Source: Sphingomonadales bacterium 28-55-16
GTDB taxonomy: Bacteria; Pseudomonadota; Alphaproteobacteria; Sphingomonadales; Sphingomonadaceae
NCBI GenBank assembly: GCA_002278855.1
Contig: NCGG01000006.1
Location: 97,689 to 161,688 of the forward strand
DNA: 64,000 nt
Direction: 5' to 3'
The translations under genes and the position numbers were made by a program. This document shows, piece by piece, positions 24,510 to 33,279 of the stretch (position 1 is its first letter; every line of letters begins with the position of its first letter). The notes under the pieces were generated by a model, which was not told the DNA's origin, searched no databases, and worked only from the letters and a program-made list of their open reading frames with translations.

Positions 24510-25378
24510 CACTGCGACACCCAATGTCGCAACAGGCTGTGCGCAACGGCAAACGGTGGCGGTGCATTGAAGCGGCGATCAGATGCGCCCTCCAACGCGG
24601 CCATGGCCTCATCTTTGGTCACCCACATCGCATCTTCAATCTCGTCCGTGTCGAGCGTGAGTGCGTCGTCCAGCGCATCTGCGGTGCACGCAATCATCAA
24701 CTGCGATCCGCCAAATGGCCATGGCTGGCTGGTGACATAACGCACCGCCCCACAGGTAACGCCAGCCTCCTCATGGATTTCACGGCGCACTGCCTCTTCA
24801 ATGCATTCACCGGGCTCCAGAAAGCCCGCGAGCGCGGAATAATTGCCTGGCGGGAAACGCGACTGCCGCCCGACCAATGCCTTGCCTTCAAATTCCGCCA
24901 GCATGATGACGACGGGGTCCGTGCGCGGAAAATGTTCCTTTTGACAATTGCCGCATTTCCGGCCCCAACCAGCACGGAACAGCAACGTCGCTTCGCCGCA
25001 GCGTCCGCAAAAGCGGTGGCCATTATGCCATTCGATAAGGCTGCGTGCAGTGCCGTAGATCGCAGCGTCTTCGGCTGGCAGCATCGATAATGCCCGCCAA
25101 ATGGCCGGTGAACGAAACGCATCACCCGTAGCATCCGCAACGGCCACAAAATGCGGCTTGCCGTCAGCAAGGCCAAGCAAGATCAGCTCTTCCGAACCCT
25201 CAAGCTCGGCAAAAGAATGCCAGTGGAGCCCGCCGGTATCGCTGACCCGCGGGTCAAGCCCATCAAGGCCAAGCACGCGCGCGCGCCAGTCGCCCAGCAG
25301 CGCGCCATAAGCTTCTGCATCGTTGCGGACACGATCGGCACGATCGAGCGGCGAGCCCGTAAAACCAGGAGCCATCAT
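24509..25378 (-). CDS. nudC: NAD(+) diphosphatase / RNA deNADding hydrolase NudC
   Basis: NudC cleaves the pyrophosphate of NAD(H), and of NAD-capped RNA in E. coli. The 289-residue product has the zinc ribbon CGRCGEATLLFRAGWGRKCG with its following CGNC pair (about residue 120-142). The Nudix box is in GFLEPGECIEEAVRREIHEE AGV, split here by a space. The NudC-specific SQPWPFGGSQLM motif follows. The start codon is ATG and the downstream DsbA-like gene overlaps its stop. Upstream is a serine hydrolase four bases away in the same direction. Confidence 0.94.
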   Translation of the reverse strand: MMAPGFTGSPLDRADRVRNDAEAYGALLGDWRARVLGLDGLDPRVSDTGGLHWHSFAELEGSEELILLGLADGKPHFVAVADATGDAFRSPAIWRALSMLPAEDAAIYGTARSLIEWHNGHRFCGRCGEATLLFRAGWGRKCGNCQKEHFPRTDPVVIMLAEFEGKALVGRQSRFPPGNYSALAGFLEPGECIEEAVRREIHEEAGVTCGAVRYVTSQPWPFGGSQLMIACTADALDDALTLDTDEIEDAMWVTKDEAMAALEGASDRRFNAPPPFAVAHSLLRHWVSQ

Positions 25379-25382
25379 CGGA

Positions 25383-26684
25383 TCAGGCTGGCAGACCTAG
25401 GTCCTGCACGACCCATTTGGCGAAATCTGCGTGGAACGGATAAACATTGCTTGGCATATATTGCGCCATGCAAACCGCGCGCAACTTGCGCTTGGGATTG
25501 ACAAAGGCGACCGTTCCGGCTGCGCCACCCCAGCCAAATACGCCATCATTAACGCCTTTGCCTGACCGACCACCTGCGCCAAAGCCTGCGCCATCGGCAA
25601 AAGTGCCGTCGGTAGAAACAGCAGCCGGCAACAGGTCGGACATGGCCAACTTTGCGGTCTCGGTCGACATGATCCGCACACCATCAAGTTCACCATAATT
25701 GGCCAGCATGTTCAGGAAACGATCATAATCGCGCGCCGAAGTCACAAGGCCAGCACCGCCAAAGGCGAAAGCGGGCTTGTCGAGGTAAATGCTCGTCGCC
25801 GCAGGATCGATTGGAAACAGCACGCCATTCACGGGCGCGTAGTTTGACACCAAGCGTTTTGCTTCCGACGCCGGAACCTGAAAATAACTGCTGTTCATTT
25901 TAAGCGGTGCAAAGATGCGGGTCTTGAGGAAGGCTTCAAAATCCATTCCGCTTGCAACTTCAATGACGCGGCCAAGCAGATCGAGTGAGATGGAATAGCT
26001 CCACTTTGTGCCCGGTTCGGCAATCAAGGGCAGCTTCGCCAAACGCTCGGAGAATGTCTTAAGGTCAGGGGTCGGCTTGCTCGCCGGCTGACCGGGGATG
26101 GGAAAACGGCTGACGATACCGGGCGTGATGCCATTATCGAGATAGGCCTGCAGCAATGGCCCCTTGGTAACGATTGAATATCCAAGCCCCGCTGTGTGCG
26201 TCAAAAGGTGGCGGACAGTAATTTGGGCCTTCGCTGGAACCGCATCCATGCTTTTTTCTGGATCGGTGAGAACCGTCATATTGGCAAATTCGGGCAGAAA
26301 TTCCGAAATCGGTTGGTCTAGCTTCATCTTGCCTTCGCCAACCAGTATCATCGCCGCCATGCCCGTGATAGGCTTGGTCATCGAATAAACGCGCCACAAG
26401 CTATCAATATCAACAGGCGTTTTCTCACCCAATCCTTGCGTTCCAACCGCAATCACATCGGGCATGCCGGCTGCACGGCCAATCGTGGCCAGAACACCGG
26501 GCAGCTTACCCGACGAGACATAGCTTTCAAACTGTGTCCGGATAGTGGGATATAGATCCGCCGCACGCGCCCAAGCGCGCGCAGGCGCGAATGCACCGAT
26601 AGCGCCAACGGCTGCCAATTGGCCGCCCCATGCCAAAAAGCCGCGCCGACCAATCATTGCCTGACCACTATTTTGCACGCTCAT
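25383..26684 (-). CDS. Serine hydrolase, beta-lactamase class C / EstB family, Tat-exported
   Basis: The 433-residue product starts with a twin-arginine signal (MIGRRGFLAWGGQLAAVGAI), so it is likely exported folded. The active serine and lysine are in WRVYSMTKPITGM (S-x2-K). The second motif is the tyrosine of GTKWSYSISLDLLGR. The third is WGG in FGWGGAAGTVAFV instead of the KTG of true beta-lactamases, a pattern of EstB-type esterases and related transpeptidase-like hydrolases. I chose the ATG at 26684, which has AGGAGAG upstream and overlaps the mutY stop (ATGA). A longer frame to 26774 has no support. Substrate unknown. Confidence 0.9.
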   Translation of the reverse strand: MSVQNSGQAMIGRRGFLAWGGQLAAVGAIGAFAPARAWARAADLYPTIRTQFESYVSSGKLPGVLATIGRAAGMPDVIAVGTQGLGEKTPVDIDSLWRVYSMTKPITGMAAMILVGEGKMKLDQPISEFLPEFANMTVLTDPEKSMDAVPAKAQITVRHLLTHTAGLGYSIVTKGPLLQAYLDNGITPGIVSRFPIPGQPASKPTPDLKTFSERLAKLPLIAEPGTKWSYSISLDLLGRVIEVASGMDFEAFLKTRIFAPLKMNSSYFQVPASEAKRLVSNYAPVNGVLFPIDPAATSIYLDKPAFAFGGAGLVTSARDYDRFLNMLANYGELDGVRIMSTETAKLAMSDLLPAAVSTDGTFADGAGFGAGGRSGKGVNDGVFGWGGAAGTVAFVNPKRKLRAVCMAQYMPSNVYPFHADFAKWVVQDLGLPA

Positions 26685-27757
26685 ATTCTCTCTCCTGCGT
26701 TTAAAGCTGCCTCTGCTGCTTTTCTGAATACGGTCGGCAGGCCAGCCTTGTCGAGCGATTTTAACGGCCACCATTCGCCCTCGCCAGGGTCAGCAGCACC
26801 TGTTGGCCATGCCGTAACGGCAATGTCGAGAAGAAGCGAAAAATGGGTGAATATGTGCGCCACCTGCTTGGGTAATTGGCGCCATGCCGCCGGCGCAGGC
26901 GGTGTAGAATGACCATCGACGCGCGCGGTCCATTGGTCGTCCGGCAAGGCACGCATGCCCGCGAGCAGACCTTTGTCATGACGACGTATGAGCCAAACCT
27001 GGCCGTCCCGCTCTATCCAGTAAACACGCCCCGTTCGCTGGGGCTTCGCTGCCTTGGGGGTTTTTGCCGGGTAAACTTCAGGATTGCCGAGCCGCAGCGC
27101 GTCACAGGCAAAGGCAAGCGGGCACAAAAAGCATGATGGCGTCCGCACCGAACACAGGCCAGCGCCCAAATCCATCATGGCCTGCGCGAAATCCCCTGCA
27201 CGGCTGTCGGGTGTAATGCGACCGGTGGCTGCACGTATCAGTGGCTTTGACTGCGGCAATGGGATGGAAATCGCAAATAACCGCGACACCACACGCTCGA
27301 CATTGGCATCCACAACCACCGCCCTTTGCCCGAACGCAATCGCCGCAATCGCGGCGGCGGTATAGGGGCCAATACCGGGCAACGTCAGCAATTCAGCCTC
27401 TGTTTCCGGTAATTGGCCTTTATGCTCTGCCACCACCACCCGCGCACATTTGAGCAAATTGCGCGCGCGGGCATAATAACCAAGGCCCGCCCATGCCGCC
27501 ATAATGTCGGCGTCTTCTGCCGCGGCCAACGCCGCAAAGCTCGGCCAGCTTTGCGTGAACTTTTGGAAATAGGAACCAACCGCTGCAACCGTCGTTTGCT
27601 GCAACATGATTTCCGACAACCAGACATGATAAGGGTTGGCAAACCCGGTACCCGGCGGCGTACGCCATGGAAGGGTGCGGGCGTGCACGTCATAATGTGC
27701 CAGCAATTGCCGGGCGATATCCCCAGAATAATGGTCTGATTGTTGGACGTCTGGCAT
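26681..27757 (-). CDS. mutY: A/G-specific adenine DNA glycosylase MutY
   Basis: MutY removes adenine mispaired with 8-oxoguanine. The product of 358 residues from the chosen start has the helix-hairpin-helix glycosylase domain with LPGIGPYTAAAIAAIAFGQR and VVDANVERVVSRLF (catalytic D). The [4Fe-4S] loop is C-x6-C-x2-C-x5-C in GLCSVRTPSCFLCPLAFAC. A C-terminal NUDIX-like 8-oxoG recognition domain follows from about residue 230. The ATG at 27757 overlaps, on the other strand, the first possible ATG of dciA; the ATG at 27769 is an alternative and the TTG at 27838 is unlikely. It shares this window with mutM and nth, two other base-excision genes. Confidence 0.93.
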   Translation of the reverse strand: MPDVQQSDHYSGDIARQLLAHYDVHARTLPWRTPPGTGFANPYHVWLSEIMLQQTTVAAVGSYFQKFTQSWPSFAALAAAEDADIMAAWAGLGYYARARNLLKCARVVVAEHKGQLPETEAELLTLPGIGPYTAAAIAAIAFGQRAVVVDANVERVVSRLFAISIPLPQSKPLIRAATGRITPDSRAGDFAQAMMDLGAGLCSVRTPSCFLCPLAFACDALRLGNPEVYPAKTPKAAKPQRTGRVYWIERDGQVWLIRRHDKGLLAGMRALPDDQWTARVDGHSTPPAPAAWRQLPKQVAHIFTHFSLLLDIAVTAWPTGAADPGEGEWWPLKSLDKAGLPTVFRKAAEAALNAGERI

Positions 27758-28319
27758 GAAAAAGGGCATGGATGAGGCAATGGATAAAGGCAAGTCAGCA
27801 ACACCGCCAAAAGGCACCAAAAAGGCACTGACGCCCAAAACATTTCAGCGCCCGCGCGGTGGAGAGGCCCGCGCCGTGTCCGCGCTGATGCCCGATATTG
27901 GCCGCGCGGCATTTCGCCGGTTCGGCTTCGTGCAAAGCTCGGTCGTGAGCCGTTGGGATGAAATTGTTGGCGCGCGCTACGCCGCTGTATCCGCGCCAGA
28001 AGCCATCCGCTTTCCGGTGGGCAAGAAATCCGAAGGGACACTTGAGCTGACCGTAGAAGGCGCGCACGCCACTATGATCCAGCATGTGCTTCCTGAAATC
28101 ATTGAACGTGTGAACCGTTTTTTCGGTTATGGCGCGGTCACACGGGTTAAGGTTCGGCAAGGCCCCGTATCCAAACCGAAGCCACGGCAGCCATCACCTC
28201 CACCCATGCTAAAACCTGTACCTATGGAACTGGGCGAATCTTTGCGCGAAATTGGCGACCCTGAGCTGTTTGCCGTTCTGGAAAGCCTTGCAAAAAGCCT
28301 TGCCAAAGATGGCGAGTGA
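27756..28319 (+). CDS. dciA: DciA-like protein (DUF721), replicative helicase loader
   Basis: DciA-family proteins help the replicative helicase DnaB in bacteria that lack DnaC or DnaI. The 187-residue product contains the DUF721 core FGFVQSSVVSRWDEIVGARY and LELTVEGAHATMIQHVLPEI, then GAVTRVKVRQGP and a Pro-rich linker. A short C-terminal helix ends the protein. In-frame ATGs at 27756, 27768 and 27780 are all possible starts; the first overlaps the mutY ATG on the other strand. It probably forms a unit with the DsbA-like genes and smc downstream. Confidence 0.87.
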   Translation: MKKGMDEAMDKGKSATPPKGTKKALTPKTFQRPRGGEARAVSALMPDIGRAAFRRFGFVQSSVVSRWDEIVGARYAAVSAPEAIRFPVGKKSEGTLELTVEGAHATMIQHVLPEIIERVNRFFGYGAVTRVKVRQGPVSKPKPRQPSPPPMLKPVPMELGESLREIGDPELFAVLESLAKSLAKDGE

Positions 28320-28360
28320 TACCAGATGCGCAACATAGTTCTTCAAAACTGGGACCCACA

Positions 28361-29047
28361 ATGATGTTGCGGATGAAAAAATATCTGGCTGCTGCTTTTA
28401 TAGCCGTCACAGCCGTCTCAGCGGGCCTCTTCGCGGCGCCCGCACCCAGTAAATGGCTGTCGACCGTGACGGTAACTGCGAAAGGCGCGCATATCCTCGG
28501 CAATCCTGCCGCGCCAAAAAAAGTGGTGGAATATCTCAGCTACACCTGTAGCCATTGTGCAGATTTTGAAGCCAATGAATCGCCTGCGTTCAAGGCACAA
28601 TTTGTCGCGACGGGTAAGGCCAGCCTCGAAATCCGCAACATGGTGCTAAACCCTGTTGACCTGACTGCCGCCGTGCTTGCACGTTGCGGCGGAAAGGCCA
28701 AGTTTTTTGGAAACCATAAGCAGCTCTTTTCCACCCAATCGCTATGGCTTGGCAAAACCAAAAATATCAGCGCAGCCACGCAGGAAAAATTGAAGGCGCA
28801 GGATTATGCTGGGTTTATGATTGGGACCTTTGATGAAATCGGTCTTGGCCCCATCATGCAACAGCGCGGGATCACGCCAGCGCAAGCAAAGGCGTGTTTA
28901 GCGGATAAGGCGGCGTTCACTGCAGTCGTCGGCATGACCGAAGCCGGATCAGCACTTGGCGTGCGCGGCACGCCGTCATTCCTCATCAACGGCGTTTTGC
29001 AAGATCATGTTCACAGCGCTGCCGAACTGGCAGCTCTCTTAAAATAA
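28361..29047 (+). CDS. Secreted DsbA-family thiol:disulfide protein
   Basis: From the ATG at 28361 the product is 228 residues with an N-terminal signal segment (MKKYLAAAFIAVTAVSAGLF). It is followed by a DsbA-type thioredoxin fold with the active site VEYLSYTCSHCADFE (C-x2-C) and the cis-proline loop VRGTPSFLINGVLQ near the end. An internal helical domain with two further cysteines (LARCGG, AKACLADKAAF) lies between. It is probably periplasmic. The frame could start at 28316, but that would overlap dciA and has no ribosome binding site; GGGA precedes 28361. It is followed by a paralogue. Confidence 0.87.
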   Translation: MMLRMKKYLAAAFIAVTAVSAGLFAAPAPSKWLSTVTVTAKGAHILGNPAAPKKVVEYLSYTCSHCADFEANESPAFKAQFVATGKASLEIRNMVLNPVDLTAAVLARCGGKAKFFGNHKQLFSTQSLWLGKTKNISAATQEKLKAQDYAGFMIGTFDEIGLGPIMQQRGITPAQAKACLADKAAFTAVVGMTEAGSALGVRGTPSFLINGVLQDHVHSAAELAALLK

Positions 29048-29075
29048 ACCGACATCCCAGACTGAAGGATTTCCT

Positions 29076-29813
29076 ATGCGCATTAAGACATTCATCATCA
29101 CAACTGCTGCCGCATTTGCCCTGGCCGCCTGCGGTAGCAGCGACACTGGAAGCCCGCCAAAGGGCGCGCCCATTGCCAAGGTTGCCCCACCTGCTGGAAA
29201 GACTTGGATCGATGTGGTCTCAAAAACCGAATTTGGCGGCTATAAAATGGGTAACCCGAGCGCGCAGTTAAAACTTGTGGAATATGGCGCCATTAGCTGC
29301 CCGGGCTGTGCGCAATTCTCGGTGCAATCGACCGAAGAGCTTCACAAAATCGTCAATGACGGCACGGTGTCGATGGAATATCGGCCCTTCCTCGTGCATG
29401 GCATTCAGGACGTTCCCGGTTTCCTTCTGGCGCAATGCAGTGGCCCCGACGCCTTCTTCCCGCTTGTCGAGCAGTTATATGCCGAACAATCTACGTGGCT
29501 TGGCAAACTCAGCACTGTGACGGAGGCAGATCAGCAGGCGATGCAGAAAATGACGCCCGAGCAAATTGCGACCTTGCTGGGTACCAAAATGGGCCTAATC
29601 GAATTTGTAAAGTCACGCGGGATCAGCGAAGACCAAGCAAAGTCATGCCTGTCGGACAAAGCAGCTATTGATAAACTCATCAAAGGGACCGAGCGCGGCA
29701 CCAAGGATGATGGCATATCGGGTACGCCTTCGTTCCTGTTGAACGGCGCGAAGCTTGAAGGTGGTGCTTGGAACCAAATCAAGGGCAAGCTGGTCGAGGC
29801 CGGCGCACGCTAA
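29076..29813 (+). CDS. DsbA-family thioredoxin-fold lipoprotein
   Basis: The 245-residue product begins with a lipoprotein signal (MRIKTFIITTAAAFALAACG, lipobox LAAC), so it should be membrane-anchored in the periplasm. The thioredoxin-like domain has the active site YGAISCPGCAQFS (C-x2-C). It keeps the same helical insert and ISGTPSFLLNGAKLE cis-proline loop as the neighbouring gene upstream. The two are clearly paralogues and share the motif KSCLSDKAA / KACLADKAA. Oxidase, reductase or isomerase activity cannot be decided; the CPGC pair differs from the CSHC of the partner. The smc gene follows. Confidence 0.9.
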   Translation: MRIKTFIITTAAAFALAACGSSDTGSPPKGAPIAKVAPPAGKTWIDVVSKTEFGGYKMGNPSAQLKLVEYGAISCPGCAQFSVQSTEELHKIVNDGTVSMEYRPFLVHGIQDVPGFLLAQCSGPDAFFPLVEQLYAEQSTWLGKLSTVTEADQQAMQKMTPEQIATLLGTKMGLIEFVKSRGISEDQAKSCLSDKAAIDKLIKGTERGTKDDGISGTPSFLLNGAKLEGGAWNQIKGKLVEAGAR

Positions 29814-29865
29814 ATATGGCGCCGGGGAGGCATCACATCACCTCAACCGCAACGGAGATAGCCCG

Positions 29866-32800
29866 TTGCGGATAAAGAAGCTGAAACTCGTCGGCTTCAA
29901 AAGCTTTGTCGAGCCCGCTGAACTGAGCATAGAAAGCGGGCTCACCGGCATTGTCGGCCCCAATGGTTGCGGCAAATCCAATTTACTGGAGGCCATTCGC
30001 TGGGTGATGGGCGAAAGCAGCGCCAAGTCGATGCGTGGCGCGGGCATGGAAGATGTGATCTTTGCCGGAACCGCGTCGCGCCCCCCGCGCGATTTTGCTG
30101 AGGTCACGATATTGGCCGAACGCAGCGACGGCGGCGACGACCATGACGCGGATGAGGAATTGGAAGTCACCCGCCGGATCGAGCGTGGCGCCGGTTCGGC
30201 CTATAGATCAAATGGCCGCGATGTGCGCGCGAAGGATATCGCGCTGATTTTTGCAGACGCGGCAACGGGTGCGCATTCGCCGGCTTTGGTGAGCCAGGGA
30301 CGCATTGGCACGATCATTTCCGCCAAGCCGCAGGAACGCCGCCAAATGCTTGAGGAAGCGGCGGGAATCTCCGGCCTGCACGTGCGCCGCAAGGATGCCG
30401 AACAAAAGCTGCGCGCCGCCGAAGCCAATCTGGCGCGGCTGGCAACTATTCTTGCGGACATGGATGCGCGTGCCGGCCAATTGCGCCGTCAGGCCAAGCA
30501 AGCTGAGCGCTATCGCACGCTGACCAAAGACATTCTGCAAGCCGAAGCCCGTTTAATCTTTGTGCGCTGGCGTGAAGCAAAAGCAGCGGCCGATTTGGCC
30601 CGCGCTGAAGCAAATGCCGCCAATGGTGTTGTCGAAGACGCAGCCGTTGCGCAGCGCGTCCTGACGGAAAAACAGCAAGAGGCGGTCCGGCAACTTGCCG
30701 ATGCCCGCGCGGTTGCCATGGCGGCACGCGATGCGGCCAACGATCTGTCGAATATGCTTGTGCAGTTGACCGGCGAACATGAACGGATAGTCCAGCGCCA
30801 ATCGGACCTATCGGCTCAGGCCCTCCGTATGGCCGATGATGGTGCGCGCGAGGGCAAGCTGACGCACGATGCGGCTGATGCCCTCACCCGGTTGCAAACG
30901 GAAAGCGTCGCGCTTGCCGACCAGATTAAGGCGCAAGAGGACGAGCGCCCTGCATTGCTGCGCACTGCGGAAAATGCAGAGCGGCAGGCGCGTGAAAGCG
31001 AGATTGCTTTGGCCAATGCATCCGCCGAGCAAGCGCGCGCGGATGCCGAGTTGCGCGTGGCCAGTGCCGCGTTGGCGGCAGCTACAACGCGCGTACAACG
31101 GGCCGAGCACGCCTTCGGGCGGATATGCGCCGAACGCGACGCTTTGGGAGATGAGACCGATTATGCTGCCGCCAAAAGCGAAGCCAATGCCAGTGTCCAA
31201 ACGTTGCAACAGCAATTGCAGAATGACGTCGCGGCACATGCGGCCGCCGAAGCTGCGCGCACAGAGTTGATATCGGCCCGCGACCTCGCCCAAATCGCTA
31301 TCGCGAGCGCCAAGGCCGAACTTGCCGCGCTGTTGACCGAACAAAGCGCGCTGCAGCGCTCTTTAACGAAAGGACAAGGCCATAAGGCTATTGACCGCAT
31401 AACGGTTAAGCCCGGCTATGAACGCGCGCTCGCAGCAGCCTTGGGCGATGACGCGGAGGCGAGCATCGGCGGGGCGACGGGGCGTCGCTGGCTTGGCGGT
31501 GCGCCTGCCGTCAGCAGCAGCACAGGCAATGCGCTGATCCATCATGTAGACGCACCGCCAGAACTGGCTGCGCGCCTGTCGATGGTTCGGGTGTTGGAGG
31601 CAGACGATGGAGCCGCGCTGGCCCCCGGCGAACGCCTCGTAACGCTTGCGGGCAGCCTCCGCCGCTGGGATGGCTTTGCAACCGACGGCGATGGCGCGAC
31701 GATCGCCGAGCAATTGGTCCGCGCCAACCGTTTAGCCGAACTGGATTCGCTCATCGCGCCTGCGCAAACTGCATTGACTGCACACGCGCAGTTGGTCACC
31801 CAAATGACGGACCAAATCGAAGCAGCGCAAGAGGCGGTCCGGACCGCGTCGGCTGCGCGTGCCGTTACCGAGGGGCAGTTACGACACGCGTTGCGCGCGG
31901 TCGACCAGGCCGAGGATGCGCTGACGCGCCTTAAATCGGCTAAAGCCGCGCTGGGCGACCGTATGGAAGTCGCACAGCAGGACGTGGCAGATGCAGAGGC
32001 CGAGCGCGGCGCAGCCGAAGCCGTACGCAATGCGTTACCCGATGGGTCGCATCATGCAGACCGCGTTCGAAACCTCGCCGCTGCACATGACGCTACGCGG
32101 GACCTTTTGGCCCGCAATCAGGCGGATCTTTCCGCGCTAGAGCAACGCATCGCGCAAAGCCGCGAACGGCGTGCGGTGGCGATGGCCGAAATTCGTAGCT
32201 GGCAGGAACGCGCAGGCGAAGCCGAACGCCGGATTGCCGAAATGAACAAACGCAGTGCTGATATCGCTATCGAGCAAGAGGCGATGGCGGGAAGGCCGGA
32301 AATCCTCGCCCGCGACATTGCTACCTTGCGGGCAGACAAAGAGCAGTTGGCCGAGAAGCTGGCAGGTCTGCAAACCGCCGAGACAGCGCATGAAGCGACG
32401 CTGCGCGCACTGGAAACCGAACTGGCGGCAGCAGCAGAACGCCTTTCGGTAGCCCGCGAGGCCCGCGCTGGCGCCGAAGCGCGCGCCGAAAATCAGGAAC
32501 ATCGCCGCATTGAAATGGGCCGAATCTCAGGGGAGCGGTTCGAATGCCCACCGCCTCTCCTCCCGGAAAAGCTGCATTTTGACGAAGATGCCATGGACAA
32601 TGCGGGCGTAGAATCTAACCGGCTCGACCGTTTGCAAAATGAGCGGGAACGGATTGGGCCGGTGAACCTTATCGCCGCGGATGAGCTTGCCGAATTGGAA
32701 ACGCAACAAGGCGCTGGCGTTGCCGAAAGCGAAGAGCTTACCCTCGCCATCAATCGTCTGCGCGGATCCATCGGCAGCCTGAACCGCGAAGGCCGCGCGC

Positions 32801-33279
32801 GCCTGCTGACCGCGTTCGAGGCGGTTGATGGCCACTTTCGCCGCCTGTTTTCGACCTTGTTCAATGGCGGGCAAGCGCATTTGGCGCTGATCGACAGCGA
32901 TGATCCGTTGGAGGCTGGCCTCGAAATTTTTGCGCAGCCACCGGGCAAAAAGCTTCAGTCGTTGACCTTGCTGTCGGGCGGAGAGCAAGCGCTCACGGCG
33001 GTCGCACTTATCTTTGGCCTATTCCTCACCAACCCAGCGCCGATTTGCGTCCTCGACGAAGTCGACGCGCCACTTGATGACGCCAATATCGAACGCTTTT
33101 GCGACTTGCTCGACGCGATGACGCGCGAGACCGATACGCGCTACCTGATTGTCACGCACAATGCCGTGACGATGAGCCGGATGCACCGCTTGTTTGGCGT
33201 GACTATGGTTGAACAGGGTATTAGCCGACTGGTATCGGTTGACCTTGGGGGCGCAGAGCAATTACTGGCTGCCGAATGA
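29866..33279 (+). CDS. smc: Chromosome segregation protein SMC
   Basis: SMC is a dimeric ATPase that organises and helps separate chromosomes, normally with ScpAB. The product is 1137 residues from the TTG at 29866, which has GGAG upstream and gives the standard beginning LRIKKLKLVGFKSFVEPAEL. Walker A is GIVGPNGCGKSNLLEAIRW. Two long coiled coils (about 165-500 and 660-940) flank a hinge near residue 510-620 (ATGRRWLGG region). The C-terminal ATPase half has the signature LTLLSGGEQALTAVALIFGL and Walker B ICVLDEVDAPLDD. The open frame extends further upstream to 29755, overlapping the lipoprotein gene, with no similarity. It overlaps the next gene by four bases. Confidence 0.96.
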   Translation: MRIKKLKLVGFKSFVEPAELSIESGLTGIVGPNGCGKSNLLEAIRWVMGESSAKSMRGAGMEDVIFAGTASRPPRDFAEVTILAERSDGGDDHDADEELEVTRRIERGAGSAYRSNGRDVRAKDIALIFADAATGAHSPALVSQGRIGTIISAKPQERRQMLEEAAGISGLHVRRKDAEQKLRAAEANLARLATILADMDARAGQLRRQAKQAERYRTLTKDILQAEARLIFVRWREAKAAADLARAEANAANGVVEDAAVAQRVLTEKQQEAVRQLADARAVAMAARDAANDLSNMLVQLTGEHERIVQRQSDLSAQALRMADDGAREGKLTHDAADALTRLQTESVALADQIKAQEDERPALLRTAENAERQARESEIALANASAEQARADAELRVASAALAAATTRVQRAEHAFGRICAERDALGDETDYAAAKSEANASVQTLQQQLQNDVAAHAAAEAARTELISARDLAQIAIASAKAELAALLTEQSALQRSLTKGQGHKAIDRITVKPGYERALAAALGDDAEASIGGATGRRWLGGAPAVSSSTGNALIHHVDAPPELAARLSMVRVLEADDGAALAPGERLVTLAGSLRRWDGFATDGDGATIAEQLVRANRLAELDSLIAPAQTALTAHAQLVTQMTDQIEAAQEAVRTASAARAVTEGQLRHALRAVDQAEDALTRLKSAKAALGDRMEVAQQDVADAEAERGAAEAVRNALPDGSHHADRVRNLAAAHDATRDLLARNQADLSALEQRIAQSRERRAVAMAEIRSWQERAGEAERRIAEMNKRSADIAIEQEAMAGRPEILARDIATLRADKEQLAEKLAGLQTAETAHEATLRALETELAAAAERLSVAREARAGAEARAENQEHRRIEMGRISGERFECPPPLLPEKLHFDEDAMDNAGVESNRLDRLQNERERIGPVNLIAADELAELETQQGAGVAESEELTLAINRLRGSIGSLNREGRARLLTAFEAVDGHFRRLFSTLFNGGQAHLALIDSDDPLEAGLEIFAQPPGKKLQSLTLLSGGEQALTAVALIFGLFLTNPAPICVLDEVDAPLDDANIERFCDLLDAMTRETDTRYLIVTHNAVTMSRMHRLFGVTMVEQGISRLVSVDLGGAEQLLAAE

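Noticed and set aside
25383..26684. Serine hydrolase as a class C beta-lactamase
   Set aside because: The third motif is WGG, not KTG, and the Tat signal and fold fit esterase-type relatives better.
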